From Amycolatopsis acidicola (GTDB taxonomy: Bacteria; Actinomycetota; Actinomycetes; Mycobacteriales; Pseudonocardiaceae): DNA of 64,000 nucleotides. Under the pieces are notes generated by a model. That model did not search any database and was not told where the DNA came from. It saw nothing but the letters and a program-made list of their open reading frames with translations. A program made the position numbers and the translations under genes. Position 1 is the stretch's first letter. Every line of letters starts with the position of its first letter. This document shows positions 9,410 to 17,025 of the stretch, in pieces. The stretch covers positions 1 through 64,000 of the forward strand of contig NZ_VMNW02000042.1 of NCBI RefSeq assembly GCF_007713735.2, in the 5' to 3' direction.

Positions 9410-10499
9410 GGACGGGCTCCCGGCGGTTCGCGAGTTCCTGACGCACCAACGGAACCACGTAGCGCGCGTAGTCGATGGCGTCGTTGAGCGGGTCGTAGCC
9501 ACGAATTGACAGCAGCTCGCACCCGATGTCCACGTAGTCCAGCAACGCCTTCGCGACGGTTTCGTAGCTGCCCACGAGCGCCGTGGAACTGCCTGCCGCG
9601 TTCGTGGCCGTCACCAGTGGTGTCCACAGTGCACGATCGTGCAGCTCGCCTTTGCCTGCCACGTCGAGCAAGCGCTGCGAACCGACGTTGGCCGGCCTGC
9701 CCTGCCCTTTGGCCGGGTAGTGCGATGCGGCGGCCCGCGCCTGATGCGTGCGGCTCACCCGGTCCAGGATCCGGTGCGCCTTCTCCCACGCCAGCTCGTC
9801 GGTGGCGGCGACGATCGGCCGGAACGACACCCAGATCCGCTGCCGCGGGCGCCCGGCCGCGTCGGCGATCGCGTGCACCGCCGCGATCTGCTGCCTGGTC
9901 TCGGCGAGCGGCTCGCCCCACAGGCCGAAGATGTCGCCCTGCTGCCCGCCCACCCGGTACGCGTCCGCCGAGGAGCCGCCGACCGAGACCGGGATGGTGT
10001 CCTGGTACGGGCGCACGTCGGAGCGGAAGTCCTCGAACCGGTAGTACTTTCCTTCGTGGGAAAAGGGTTCCGGCTCGTGCCAGGCGCGGCGCAGGATCCG
10101 GATGTACTCGTCGGAGCGTTCGTAGCGCTCGGTTTTCGTGAGGTAGTCGCCTTCGCGGTGCTGCTCGGTGTCGTTGCCGCCGGAGATGATGTGCACGGCG
10201 AGGCGGCCGCGCGCGATCTGGTCCAAAGTGGCCAGTGTGCGGGCGGCGTTGGTCGGGAACACCACGCCGGGGCGGTGCGCGAGCATCGGCTTGATCCGCT
10301 CGGTGTTGGCGACGACGAACTGCGCCAGCTGCGTCGCGTCGGGCCACGAGGAGTGGTAGGCGACGAGGGTGTAGTCGAAGCCGCCGTCGTCGAGGACGTG
10401 CGCGTAGTGGCGCGCGTACTCGACATCGAGCCCGGTGGCGCCGGGGTCGGTGTCGGAGGCGCGGTTCGGGTTGACGGCGCTGATGAATTCGACCGGCAT
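9402..10499 (-). CDS. LLM-class flavin monooxygenase, SsuD-like, copy 2
   Basis: FMNH2-dependent monooxygenase of the alkanesulfonate/dimethylsulfone type, 365 residues. It has HRPGVVFPTNAARTLATL near residue 92, ISGGNDTEQHREGDYL near 120 and a long shared C-terminal region (SYETVAKALLDYVDIGCELL) with copy 1. GAGGAG lies 11 nt before the ATG at 10499. Together with the binding protein downstream it forms one of two consecutive monooxygenase/binding-protein pairs. Substrate is not deducible; divergence between copies suggests different sulfonates. Confidence 0.9.
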   Translation of the reverse strand: MPVEFISAVNPNRASDTDPGATGLDVEYARHYAHVLDDGGFDYTLVAYHSSWPDATQLAQFVVANTERIKPMLAHRPGVVFPTNAARTLATLDQIARGRLAVHIISGGNDTEQHREGDYLTKTERYERSDEYIRILRRAWHEPEPFSHEGKYYRFEDFRSDVRPYQDTIPVSVGGSSADAYRVGGQQGDIFGLWGEPLAETRQQIAAVHAIADAAGRPRQRIWVSFRPIVAATDELAWEKAHRILDRVSRTHQARAAASHYPAKGQGRPANVGSQRLLDVAGKGELHDRALWTPLVTATNAAGSSTALVGSYETVAKALLDYVDIGCELLSIRGYDPLNDAIDYARYVVPLVRQELANRREPVHA

Positions 10500-10518
10500 G
10501 ACCTGGGGAACTCCTCGC

Positions 10519-11577
10519 TCAGTGGTAGACGCTGGTGTCGGTGACGTCGGCGACGCGCACGTCCGTGGGCAGCGCGCCGATGCCGTGCATGAGGTCCGCG
10601 ACGCCCTGCACGGTCGTGACCACCTGCGGCGTCACCGGGCCGGCGGCGGTCTGGCCGTGCTCGACGACCTTCTTCGCGATGTCCGGCGCCACGCTGTTGG
10701 TCTTCGCGTACACCTGCGCGTACTGGTCCGGGTTGGCCGTCGCCCACGCTTCCGCGCGGGTGAGGCGTTGCAGGAAGTCGGTGATCGCGGCCTTCTTCGC
10801 CGGGTCGGCGAGCGAGGACTCCGCGGCCGAGATGAACCCGACGCCCGACACACGGCCCTGCGTGCCGTCGACGAGCACCCGCCCGCCCGAGGCGAGCCCG
10901 ATCGAGTGGTAGGGGTCGAAGGTCGCCCAGATCTCGGTCTGCCCGGAGTTGAACGCGGCCTGCGCGGCGGTCGGGAGCACGTACTGCACGGTGACGTCGG
11001 AGAACTTCAACCCGTTGTCCTGCAACACTTTCGCGAGCAGGTATTCGGCGACGCTGCCGCGCGCGGACGACACGACGACGGTCTTGCCCTTGAGATCGGC
11101 GACCGAGTGCACGGACGAGTCGCCGCGCACCAGGATCGCGGTGCCCGCGCCCGAGCCCTGCAGCGCGCTGACGAGCTTGATCGGCAGTTTTCCGCTGATC
11201 GCCTGCAGCGTCGGCAGGTCCGCGGCGGTGCCGGTGTCGACCTGCCCACCCTGCATCGCCTGGAACAGCGGCGCGGCGCCCTGGAACTCGGCCCATTTGA
11301 CCTGGTAGTTGGTGCCGTCGAGGACGTGCGCGGCGGTCATCAGGGTCTGCAGTCCGTTGGCCTGGTCCCCCAGGGTGAGAGTCAGCTGTCCTTGCGCGCC
11401 GGACTGACCGCAAGCGGCGAGCCCGCCCGCGAGCAGGAGCGCGCTCACAATGGCGGAAAAACGCTTACTGCGCCGTTGTTTACCAATCCGACCACAGCCA
11501 CGGCGGAAATGGGTTTCCTCCGGCAGTTCGGCTGCGGACCGTATCCGCCTACTTTTGATCGGATTGCTAAACGGCAT
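10519..11577 (-). CDS. Sulfonate-type ABC transporter substrate-binding lipoprotein, copy 2 (unusually long leader)
   Basis: Binding lipoprotein of the SsuA group, 352 residues from ATG 11577. That start has GGAGGAGG directly upstream and overlaps the ATPase stop by 11 bp. The mature part parallels copy 1 (KWAEF, LFQAM, VADLKGKTVVVSS). The lipobox LAAC has its cysteine near residue 56, so about 40 basic residues precede the hydrophobic core, far more than the usual few. Those codons coincide with the structured repeat at 11464-11566. GTG 11448 is in frame but would give a signal peptide without basic residues. The true start needs mapping. Confidence 0.82.
   Translation of the reverse strand: MPFSNPIKSRRIRSAAELPEETHFRRGCGRIGKQRRSKRFSAIVSALLLAGGLAACGQSGAQGQLTLTLGDQANGLQTLMTAAHVLDGTNYQVKWAEFQGAAPLFQAMQGGQVDTGTAADLPTLQAISGKLPIKLVSALQGSGAGTAILVRGDSSVHSVADLKGKTVVVSSARGSVAEYLLAKVLQDNGLKFSDVTVQYVLPTAAQAAFNSGQTEIWATFDPYHSIGLASGGRVLVDGTQGRVSGVGFISAAESSLADPAKKAAITDFLQRLTRAEAWATANPDQYAQVYAKTNSVAPDIAKKVVEHGQTAAGPVTPQVVTTVQGVADLMHGIGALPTDVRVADVTDTSVYH
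11464..11566 (-). promoter_or_regulatory. Candidate structured cis-RNA element, copy A
   Basis: On the minus strand a closing stem pairs 11566-11557 with 11493-11484 (CAATCCGATC with GGTCGGATTG, one G-U pair). It encloses about 60 nt containing AGGCGGATACGGTCCGC and TTTCCGCCGTGGCTG, and is followed by a tail ending CGCAGTAAG. The same parts occur in the same order at 17848-17949, with compensatory changes in the closing stem. Inside, GCGGA/TCCGC can form a local hairpin, while GGCGGA could instead pair with the later TCCGCC, a switch-like arrangement. It sits between the ATPase stop and the mature part of the binding protein. It matches no riboswitch class I know. Confidence 0.5.
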
Positions 11578-12283
11578 GGGAAACCTCCTCCACACCGAGC
11601 CGCGCCAGCAGTTCCGTGCGCAGCGCGACGAACGTGGGATCGCCGACGTCACGGGGCCGCGGCAGATCGACCACGGCCTGATGCGCGATCACCCCGTCGT
11701 CCATCACCAGGACGCGGTCGGCCAGCAGGAGCGCCTCTTCGACGTCGTGGGTGACGAGCAGGACGGCGCAGCCGTGCTTTTCCCACAGCCTGGCCACGAG
11801 CTGCTGCGCGGTGACCCGGGTGAGCGCGTCCAGCGCACCGAAAGGTTCGTCCAGTAACAGCAAATCCGGCTCACGCACGAGCGCCCGCGCCAGCGACACG
11901 CGCTGGGCTTCACCACCGGAAAGCGTTTTCGGCCAGGCTCGTGCCTTGTTCGGCAAGCCGACCTCTTCGAGATAACGCTGCGCGAGCCGCCGGTCCGGAC
12001 GGCCGGGCAGGCCGAGGACCACGTTGTGCCAGGCGCGTTTCCACGGCATCAGGCGCGGGGACTGGAAGGCGACGGCGTGTTTGCGGGGCACGGTGACGTC
12101 GCCGGAGATCTCGGGGTCGAGGCCCGCGAGGATCCGCAGGAGCGTGGACTTGCCGCAGCCGCTGCGGCCGAGCAGGGCGACGAACTCGCCCTGGCGCACA
12201 GTGAGGTCGAGCCCGTCGAGGACGTGACGTTCGCCGAAGGACTTGGAAAGCCCGGAAATCCGGACCGCGGTGGGGACGTTCAT
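11567..12283 (-). CDS. ssuB: Sulfonate ABC transporter ATP-binding protein (SsuB-like)
   Basis: Cytoplasmic ATPase of 238 residues that powers the adjacent permease. Walker A is LLGRSGCGKST near residue 38, followed by a Q-loop (FQSP), the LSGGEAQRVSLARAL signature and Walker B LLLLDEPFGALD, with the switch histidine in VTHDVEEA. ATG 12283 overlaps the permease stop by 1 bp (TGATG), with AAGGAG upstream. The motif set and the pairing with a BPD-type permease match the nitrate/sulfonate/taurine group. Confidence 0.93.
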   Translation of the reverse strand: MNVPTAVRISGLSKSFGERHVLDGLDLTVRQGEFVALLGRSGCGKSTLLRILAGLDPEISGDVTVPRKHAVAFQSPRLMPWKRAWHNVVLGLPGRPDRRLAQRYLEEVGLPNKARAWPKTLSGGEAQRVSLARALVREPDLLLLDEPFGALDALTRVTAQQLVARLWEKHGCAVLLVTHDVEEALLLADRVLVMDDGVIAHQAVVDLPRPRDVGDPTFVALRTELLARLGVEEVSHAV

Positions 12284-13128
12284 CAGGCTCCTTCGAACGA
12301 GGCGCGCCAGGACAGCAGGTATTTGGTGGCGAGGCGGACGATCAGGTCGCAGACGAGGCCGAGGATCGCGTAGGTGATCAGGCAGACCACGATGACGTCG
12401 GTCTGGAAGAACTGCTGCGCGTTGTTCATCAGGTACCCGATGCCCTGCGACGCGTTGACCTGCTCCGCCCACACCAGCGCGAGCCACGCGGTGCCGAGCG
12501 CGTACCGCAGCCCGACCAGCGCGCCGGGCAGCGCGCCGGGGAGCACGACGTGCCGGATCATCCGCCAGCCCTTGAGGCCGAGCACGCGGCCGGCCTCGAC
12601 GAGCTGCGCGTCCACGCCGCGGATGCCGGCGTAGATGTTGAAGTACATCGGGAACAGCACGCCGAGCGCGACGAGCGCGATCTTGGGTTCCTCGTTGATG
12701 CCGAACCAGATGATGAACAGCGGGATCAGCCCGACCCACGGCAGCGTGCGGAACATGCCGACGGTCGAGTCGACGAGATCCTCGCCGAGCCGGAACAGCC
12801 CGGCCACGAGCGCGATGACGATGCCCAGGGCCGCGCCGATGGCGAATCCGAGGAACACCCGTTGCGCCGACACGGCGATCGCGGTCGGCAGCTCGCCGTC
12901 GGTGATCATGTCCCAGGCCTTGCCGAGCACGTCGCCCGGACCGGCGAGGATGTCCTTCGGCAGCACGCCGGTCGCCGAAAGCACCCACCACAACAGGAGG
13001 GCGCCGAGCGGGCCCGCGGCGCGGCGGACCGGGCGTGGCGGGCTCCAGCGGCGGGTGGTGTGCTCGGGCCGGATGGTGACCAGGTCGACCTCGCGCGAGG
13101 TCACGACCTGTTCGGAGGTGGCGGTCAT
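12283..13128 (-). CDS. ssuC: Sulfonate ABC transporter permease (SsuC-like)
   Basis: Integral-membrane subunit of 281 residues with about six hydrophobic segments. The cytoplasmic N-terminus is basic (TTRRWSPPRPVRR). The EAA-type loop for the ATPase is visible around EAGRVLGLKGWRMIRHVVLPG. The start overlaps the fusion-protein stop (ATGA). It is the only permease in a cluster with three binding proteins, so it must be shared by them or by some of them. Confidence 0.93.
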   Translation of the reverse strand: MTATSEQVVTSREVDLVTIRPEHTTRRWSPPRPVRRAAGPLGALLLWWVLSATGVLPKDILAGPGDVLGKAWDMITDGELPTAIAVSAQRVFLGFAIGAALGIVIALVAGLFRLGEDLVDSTVGMFRTLPWVGLIPLFIIWFGINEEPKIALVALGVLFPMYFNIYAGIRGVDAQLVEAGRVLGLKGWRMIRHVVLPGALPGALVGLRYALGTAWLALVWAEQVNASQGIGYLMNNAQQFFQTDVIVVCLITYAILGLVCDLIVRLATKYLLSWRASFEGA

Positions 13129-14915
13129 GAGCTTGCTCCCTTCGGTCGTTCGCCGGTGGCCGCGGGGCGGGCCGGGTCGGCCGACCACGCCGACCACGAG
13201 CCCGGGTAGAGCGCCGCCGGCAGTCCGGCGACGGCGAGCGCGGCGATCTCGTGCGCCGCGGTGACACCCGAGCCGCAGTAGACGCCGATCTCGGTGGTCT
13301 CGTCGGCGCCGAGTTCGGCGAAGCGTTCGCGGAGTTCCGTTGTGGTGCGGAAGGTTCCGTCGCCGGTGAGGTTGTCGCCGGTCGGTGCCGACAGCGCGCC
13401 GGGGATGTGCCCGGCACGCGGATCGACGGGCTCGGTCTCGCCGCGGTAGCGCTCCCCCGCCCTGGCGTCGAGCAGGATCGCTTTGCCGGCGAGGTTCGCG
13501 GCCTCGTCGGCCGTGATCGTGGGGAGGTTGTCCCCGGCCAGCACGACGTCACCGGGTTCGGGATTCTCGTCCGTTGTGGACAGCGGACCGGTCCAGGAAC
13601 CAAGCGCCCCGTCGAGGATCCGGACGTCGGTGTGCCCGGCCCAGCGCAGCAGCCACCAGGCCCGCGCCGCGGCCGTGCCACCGTTGTCGTCGTAGACCAC
13701 GACCGGCTTGCCACTCCGCACGCCCCAGTGGCGTGCGGATTCCTGCAGCTTTTCCAGGTCCGGCAAGGGATGGCGGCCCTGTTCCGGCGAAGGCGGCGCC
13801 GCGAGTTCGGTGTCGAGGTCGACGTAGACCGCGCCGGGAATGTGTCCCGCGAGGTAATGCTCGCGCCCGTGCGGATCGCCCAGCGCCCAGCGCACGTCCA
13901 GAAGCGTTGGGGCGTCGTCGTTCTCGACCAGCTCACGCAGCTCGTCCGGTCCGATGAGGACAGTCCGGCGTTGGAGGTCCGGCAAGGCCGCGAGCAGGTC
14001 CTCGTCGCCGAGTGCGCCCGCCTCGCCCGCGCGGTGGATCCGCTCGGTGAGCGCCTCGTTCAACGGCGCCTCACGGCCGAGCAGCCGGGCCTGCAGCACG
14101 ATTTCGCCGTTGAGGAAGTCGGTTTCCGGGGGCGCCTGCCGGGCGAGGCTCTGCCACGTGGAGCTGCCGCCCCGTGCGTACCCTGGGATCTCTTGCGCGA
14201 CAACGCCTTCTACGGTGACGGGCAGACGGGCGAAGTCGAACCCGGCGGCACGCAGGACCGAGCGAGCCTCGGCCTGGAGTGCTTTCGCCGCGGCGGCGCG
14301 CAACGGGCTCGGCCGGTAGAGCGCGTCGAGGACGTTGACGGTGTTGGTGACGAGCTTCTCGGCCTTCCACGGCCGGATGTCGTCGACCTCCGTCACGACG
14401 AACCCGGCCGCGCGCAGGTCCCGCGTCAGGTCCGCCGAGGGGCGGCCCAGCCACAATGCCCCGGCCTTCGGCGTGGCGGGCGAGACGACCGTCCCGGGCG
14501 TGGTGTGGCTCGCGGGCAGCCACACCACCGCGCCGACGACCGTGCGGAACCGCCGCAGCGCCGCGCGTTCGTTCTCGAGTCCGTTCTGCAGCAACAGGAT
14601 CGGCAGCCGCGCGGCGGCGACGCCGTCCTCGACCGGGCGCCACGCCCAGTCCTGCAGCGCGGCCTCGGTGTCCTGCGATTTGACGGCGAGCACCAGCACG
14701 TCGTCCGCGCGCAGCTCGAGTTCGTCCGGGCCGCCGACGACAGGTAGCGCCAGCGTGCGCTCCCCGTCGGGCCGCACATACCGCAAACCGTGCGTGCGCA
14801 ACGCTTCCAGGTTCCAGCCGCGCGCGACGAGCACGGCATCGGCGCCGGACTCGTGCAGCTGCGCCGCCACCGTCGCGCCGACCGCGCCGGCGCCGATGAT
14901 CACGTACCGGCTCAT
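13125..14915 (-). CDS. Fusion: ketopantoate reductase-like (ApbA/PanE) domain plus tandem rhodanese sulfurtransferase
   Basis: A 596-residue two-part protein. Residues 1 to about 305 look like an ApbA/PanE NADPH-dependent 2-keto acid reductase: the dinucleotide loop IGAGAVG is at the start, with LLLQNGLENE near 108 and WKAEKLVTNTVNVLDAL near 185. Residues from about 315 on form two rhodanese modules like thiosulfate/3-mercaptopyruvate sulfurtransferases. The first has LLDVRWALGD but Asp-Asn-Gly at the active-site position, so it is probably inactive. The second has YCGSGVTA with Cys547 as the sulfur acceptor. Both ends are ATGA overlaps, so it is a true operon member. Such a fusion could couple sulfur transfer with reduction of a keto acid; this is inference. 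Confidence 0.8.
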   Translation of the reverse strand: MSRYVIIGAGAVGATVAAQLHESGADAVLVARGWNLEALRTHGLRYVRPDGERTLALPVVGGPDELELRADDVLVLAVKSQDTEAALQDWAWRPVEDGVAAARLPILLLQNGLENERAALRRFRTVVGAVVWLPASHTTPGTVVSPATPKAGALWLGRPSADLTRDLRAAGFVVTEVDDIRPWKAEKLVTNTVNVLDALYRPSPLRAAAAKALQAEARSVLRAAGFDFARLPVTVEGVVAQEIPGYARGGSSTWQSLARQAPPETDFLNGEIVLQARLLGREAPLNEALTERIHRAGEAGALGDEDLLAALPDLQRRTVLIGPDELRELVENDDAPTLLDVRWALGDPHGREHYLAGHIPGAVYVDLDTELAAPPSPEQGRHPLPDLEKLQESARHWGVRSGKPVVVYDDNGGTAAARAWWLLRWAGHTDVRILDGALGSWTGPLSTTDENPEPGDVVLAGDNLPTITADEAANLAGKAILLDARAGERYRGETEPVDPRAGHIPGALSAPTGDNLTGDGTFRTTTELRERFAELGADETTEIGVYCGSGVTAAHEIAALAVAGLPAALYPGSWSAWSADPARPAATGERPKGASS

Positions 14916-15907
14916 GAGGTCACCACCTGGTTGTTCAGTTCGGTCGTGAACACCGTCGAGACGTCACTCTTTTCCTTGTAGGTCCCCAAAGCGACCCATT
15001 CGTCGGCTTCCTTCTGCAGTGCGGCGATCACGTCGGGGCCGATCGGCACGTATTTCTTCGCCTGCCGTTGTGCCGCGAGGTTCGCCGCTTCGTCGGGCAG
15101 CCCACTGACCGATTTCCCGGCCTTGGCCCACGCGTCGGGGTGCTGGTTGACCCAGTCCTGCGCCTGCGCCACGCGGTGCAGGAAGTCCGCGACGGCGGCT
15201 CGTTTGCCCTGGTCGGCGAGCACGGCCGGGCTGGTGAACTGGAACGTGTACTGGGCGCCGAGACCGGTGATCTGCCCGGCGTCGAGGATCGACCGCGCGC
15301 CGAACTGGGTCTGCGCCGTGGCCAGCACCGGGTCCCAGATCGCCCACGCGTCGACCTGGCCGGACTGGAACGCCGCCAGCGCCGCGTTCGTGGTCAGGTT
15401 GACCAGCTGCACGTCGTTCGTGGTGAGACCGAACTGCTTGAGCGCCAGCACGCTGTAGTACTGCACGCCCGCGCCGAAGGTCATCGCGATCTTCTTGCCG
15501 CGCAGGTCGGCGACGGAGTGCACCGGCGAGTCCTTGGGCACGACGATCGCGGAGCTCTGCGCGCCCGCGCCGGTCCCGGCGGCGGCCGCGGCGACCTTGA
15601 CGTTCACCCCGGCGTAGTGCGCCTGGATCGCGCCGGTGGTACCGCCGTTGCCGCCGACGTCCACGGCACCGGCCGAAATGGCCTGCAGCATGTCGGGGGT
15701 GGCGTTGAAGTCCACCCAGTTGATCTTGTACGGGGTGTCGTCGAGGCCCGCGGCCTGCAGCAGGGTCCGGTTGGACAGCTTGTTGGACTGGCCGGCGGTG
15801 ATGGTCACCCCGGACAGGTCCGGGCTGCCGTCGGCCTGCTTCGCCGGCGCGGGGGCGCCGCACGCGGTGAGCACCAGCAGGGCGACGGCCAGGAGAACTC
15901 GCCTCAT
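14912..15907 (-). CDS. ssuA: Aliphatic sulfonate ABC transporter substrate-binding lipoprotein, copy 3
   Basis: Lipoprotein of 331 residues, the most SsuA-like of the three. The signal is MRRVLLAVALLVLTAC with Cys16 as the lipidation site. Mature features are INWVDFNATPDMLQAI, DVGGNGGTTGAIQ and SGQVDAWAIWDP, typical of aliphatic-sulfonate binding proteins. ATG 15907 overlaps the monooxygenase stop by 1 bp. It diverges from copies 1 and 2, so it is not part of the recent duplication. Confidence 0.92.
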   Translation of the reverse strand: MRRVLLAVALLVLTACGAPAPAKQADGSPDLSGVTITAGQSNKLSNRTLLQAAGLDDTPYKINWVDFNATPDMLQAISAGAVDVGGNGGTTGAIQAHYAGVNVKVAAAAAGTGAGAQSSAIVVPKDSPVHSVADLRGKKIAMTFGAGVQYYSVLALKQFGLTTNDVQLVNLTTNAALAAFQSGQVDAWAIWDPVLATAQTQFGARSILDAGQITGLGAQYTFQFTSPAVLADQGKRAAVADFLHRVAQAQDWVNQHPDAWAKAGKSVSGLPDEAANLAAQRQAKKYVPIGPDVIAALQKEADEWVALGTYKEKSDVSTVFTTELNNQVVTS

Positions 15908-17025
15908 CACGACACCTCTCTTTCCTGTGTCAGGCCGCGGTCGGCCAGTACGTCCTTGATGGCGGGCAGCAGATAGCGCCCGTAGTCGCGCGCGTCCTCG
16001 ACGAGGTCCCAGCCCTTGAACAGGAAGGAACGCACGCCCAGTTCGGTGTAGTCGGCGACGGCCTGCGCGACCGTCTCCGGCGAGCCGACGAGCGCGGAGG
16101 AAATGCCGGAAGCGTTGGTGGCGCGGGAAGTCCCGGTCCAGTAGGCGCGGTCGAGCTTCGTGGCCGAGGCGTTGACCCGGCGCAGCCGTTCGCTGCCCTC
16201 GTTGTTCTGCGTCTTGTCGGTCACCGACCGCAGCCGCACCCGGTCCCAGCTGCCGCCGTGCACGCGCGCGCGGATCCGGTTCGCGATGTCCTCGGCCTTT
16301 TCCCACGCCTGTTCGTCGGTGGGCGCGATGATCGGGCGCACGGACACGGTGAAGCCCAGCGGTTCGGTGCGGCCCGCTTCGCTTGCCGCCGCGCGGATGC
16401 GGGCGATCTGTTCACGGGTCTGCGCGAGCGGCTCGCCGTAGAAGGCGAAGGCGTCCGCGACGCGCACCCCGGCGTCGATCCCGGCCGGAGACGAGCCCGC
16501 GAAGTAGAGCTTCGGGCGTGGCTGCTGGACCGGGTGCACGTCGACGTCGACACCTTCGACGCGGTAATGCTCACCGGTGTAGGTCACTTCGCCGCGCTCG
16601 GTCCACACGCGCTTGACGATCTCGGCGAATTCGCGGGTCCGCGCGTAGCGCTGCTCCTTGGCGAGCCAGTCACCGTCGCGCCGCTGGTCGGCTTCGCTGC
16701 CGCCGGTGATGAGGTGCACCGCGGTGCGGCCGCCGCTGAGGTTGTCGAGGGTGGCGATGGTGCGGGCGAAGACCGTCGGCGCGACGAATCCCGGCCGGTG
16801 CGCGATCAGGAAGCCCAGGCGCTCGGTGTGCGCGGCCGCCCACGCCGCGAGCTGCGCGCCGTCGGCCATGGCCGAACCGTTGCCGATCAGCACCCGGTCG
16901 AACCCGCCCTCGTCCTGGACGCGGGCCAGCTCGCGGACGTAGCCGCGGTCGACCGGGCTGGTCGTGCGGCCGCGGATCTCCTGCGCGTCGTGGGCGGCGA
17001 GGAACCCGAGGAACTCAACGGACAT
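15907..17025 (-). CDS. LLM-class flavin monooxygenase, SsuD-like, copy 3
   Basis: Flavin-dependent monooxygenase of the luciferase-like group, 372 residues. It has AHRPGFVAPTVFARTIATL near residue 76 and ITGGSEADQRRDGDWL near 105, the equivalent of the GGNDTEQ segment in copies 1 and 2. ATG 17025 overlaps the hydrolase stop by 11 bp, with GGAG upstream. It is paired with the copy 3 binding protein, so the monooxygenase/binding-protein pairing occurs three times in the operon. Confidence 0.9.
   Translation of the reverse strand: MSVEFLGFLAAHDAQEIRGRTTSPVDRGYVRELARVQDEGGFDRVLIGNGSAMADGAQLAAWAAAHTERLGFLIAHRPGFVAPTVFARTIATLDNLSGGRTAVHLITGGSEADQRRDGDWLAKEQRYARTREFAEIVKRVWTERGEVTYTGEHYRVEGVDVDVHPVQQPRPKLYFAGSSPAGIDAGVRVADAFAFYGEPLAQTREQIARIRAAASEAGRTEPLGFTVSVRPIIAPTDEQAWEKAEDIANRIRARVHGGSWDRVRLRSVTDKTQNNEGSERLRRVNASATKLDRAYWTGTSRATNASGISSALVGSPETVAQAVADYTELGVRSFLFKGWDLVEDARDYGRYLLPAIKDVLADRGLTQEREVS

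Noticed and set aside
11464-11566. Known riboswitch (SAM, cobalamin, TPP, ZTP or similar) for the repeated element
   Set aside because: The conserved core does not contain the signatures I know for these classes. A covariance search is needed to settle it.
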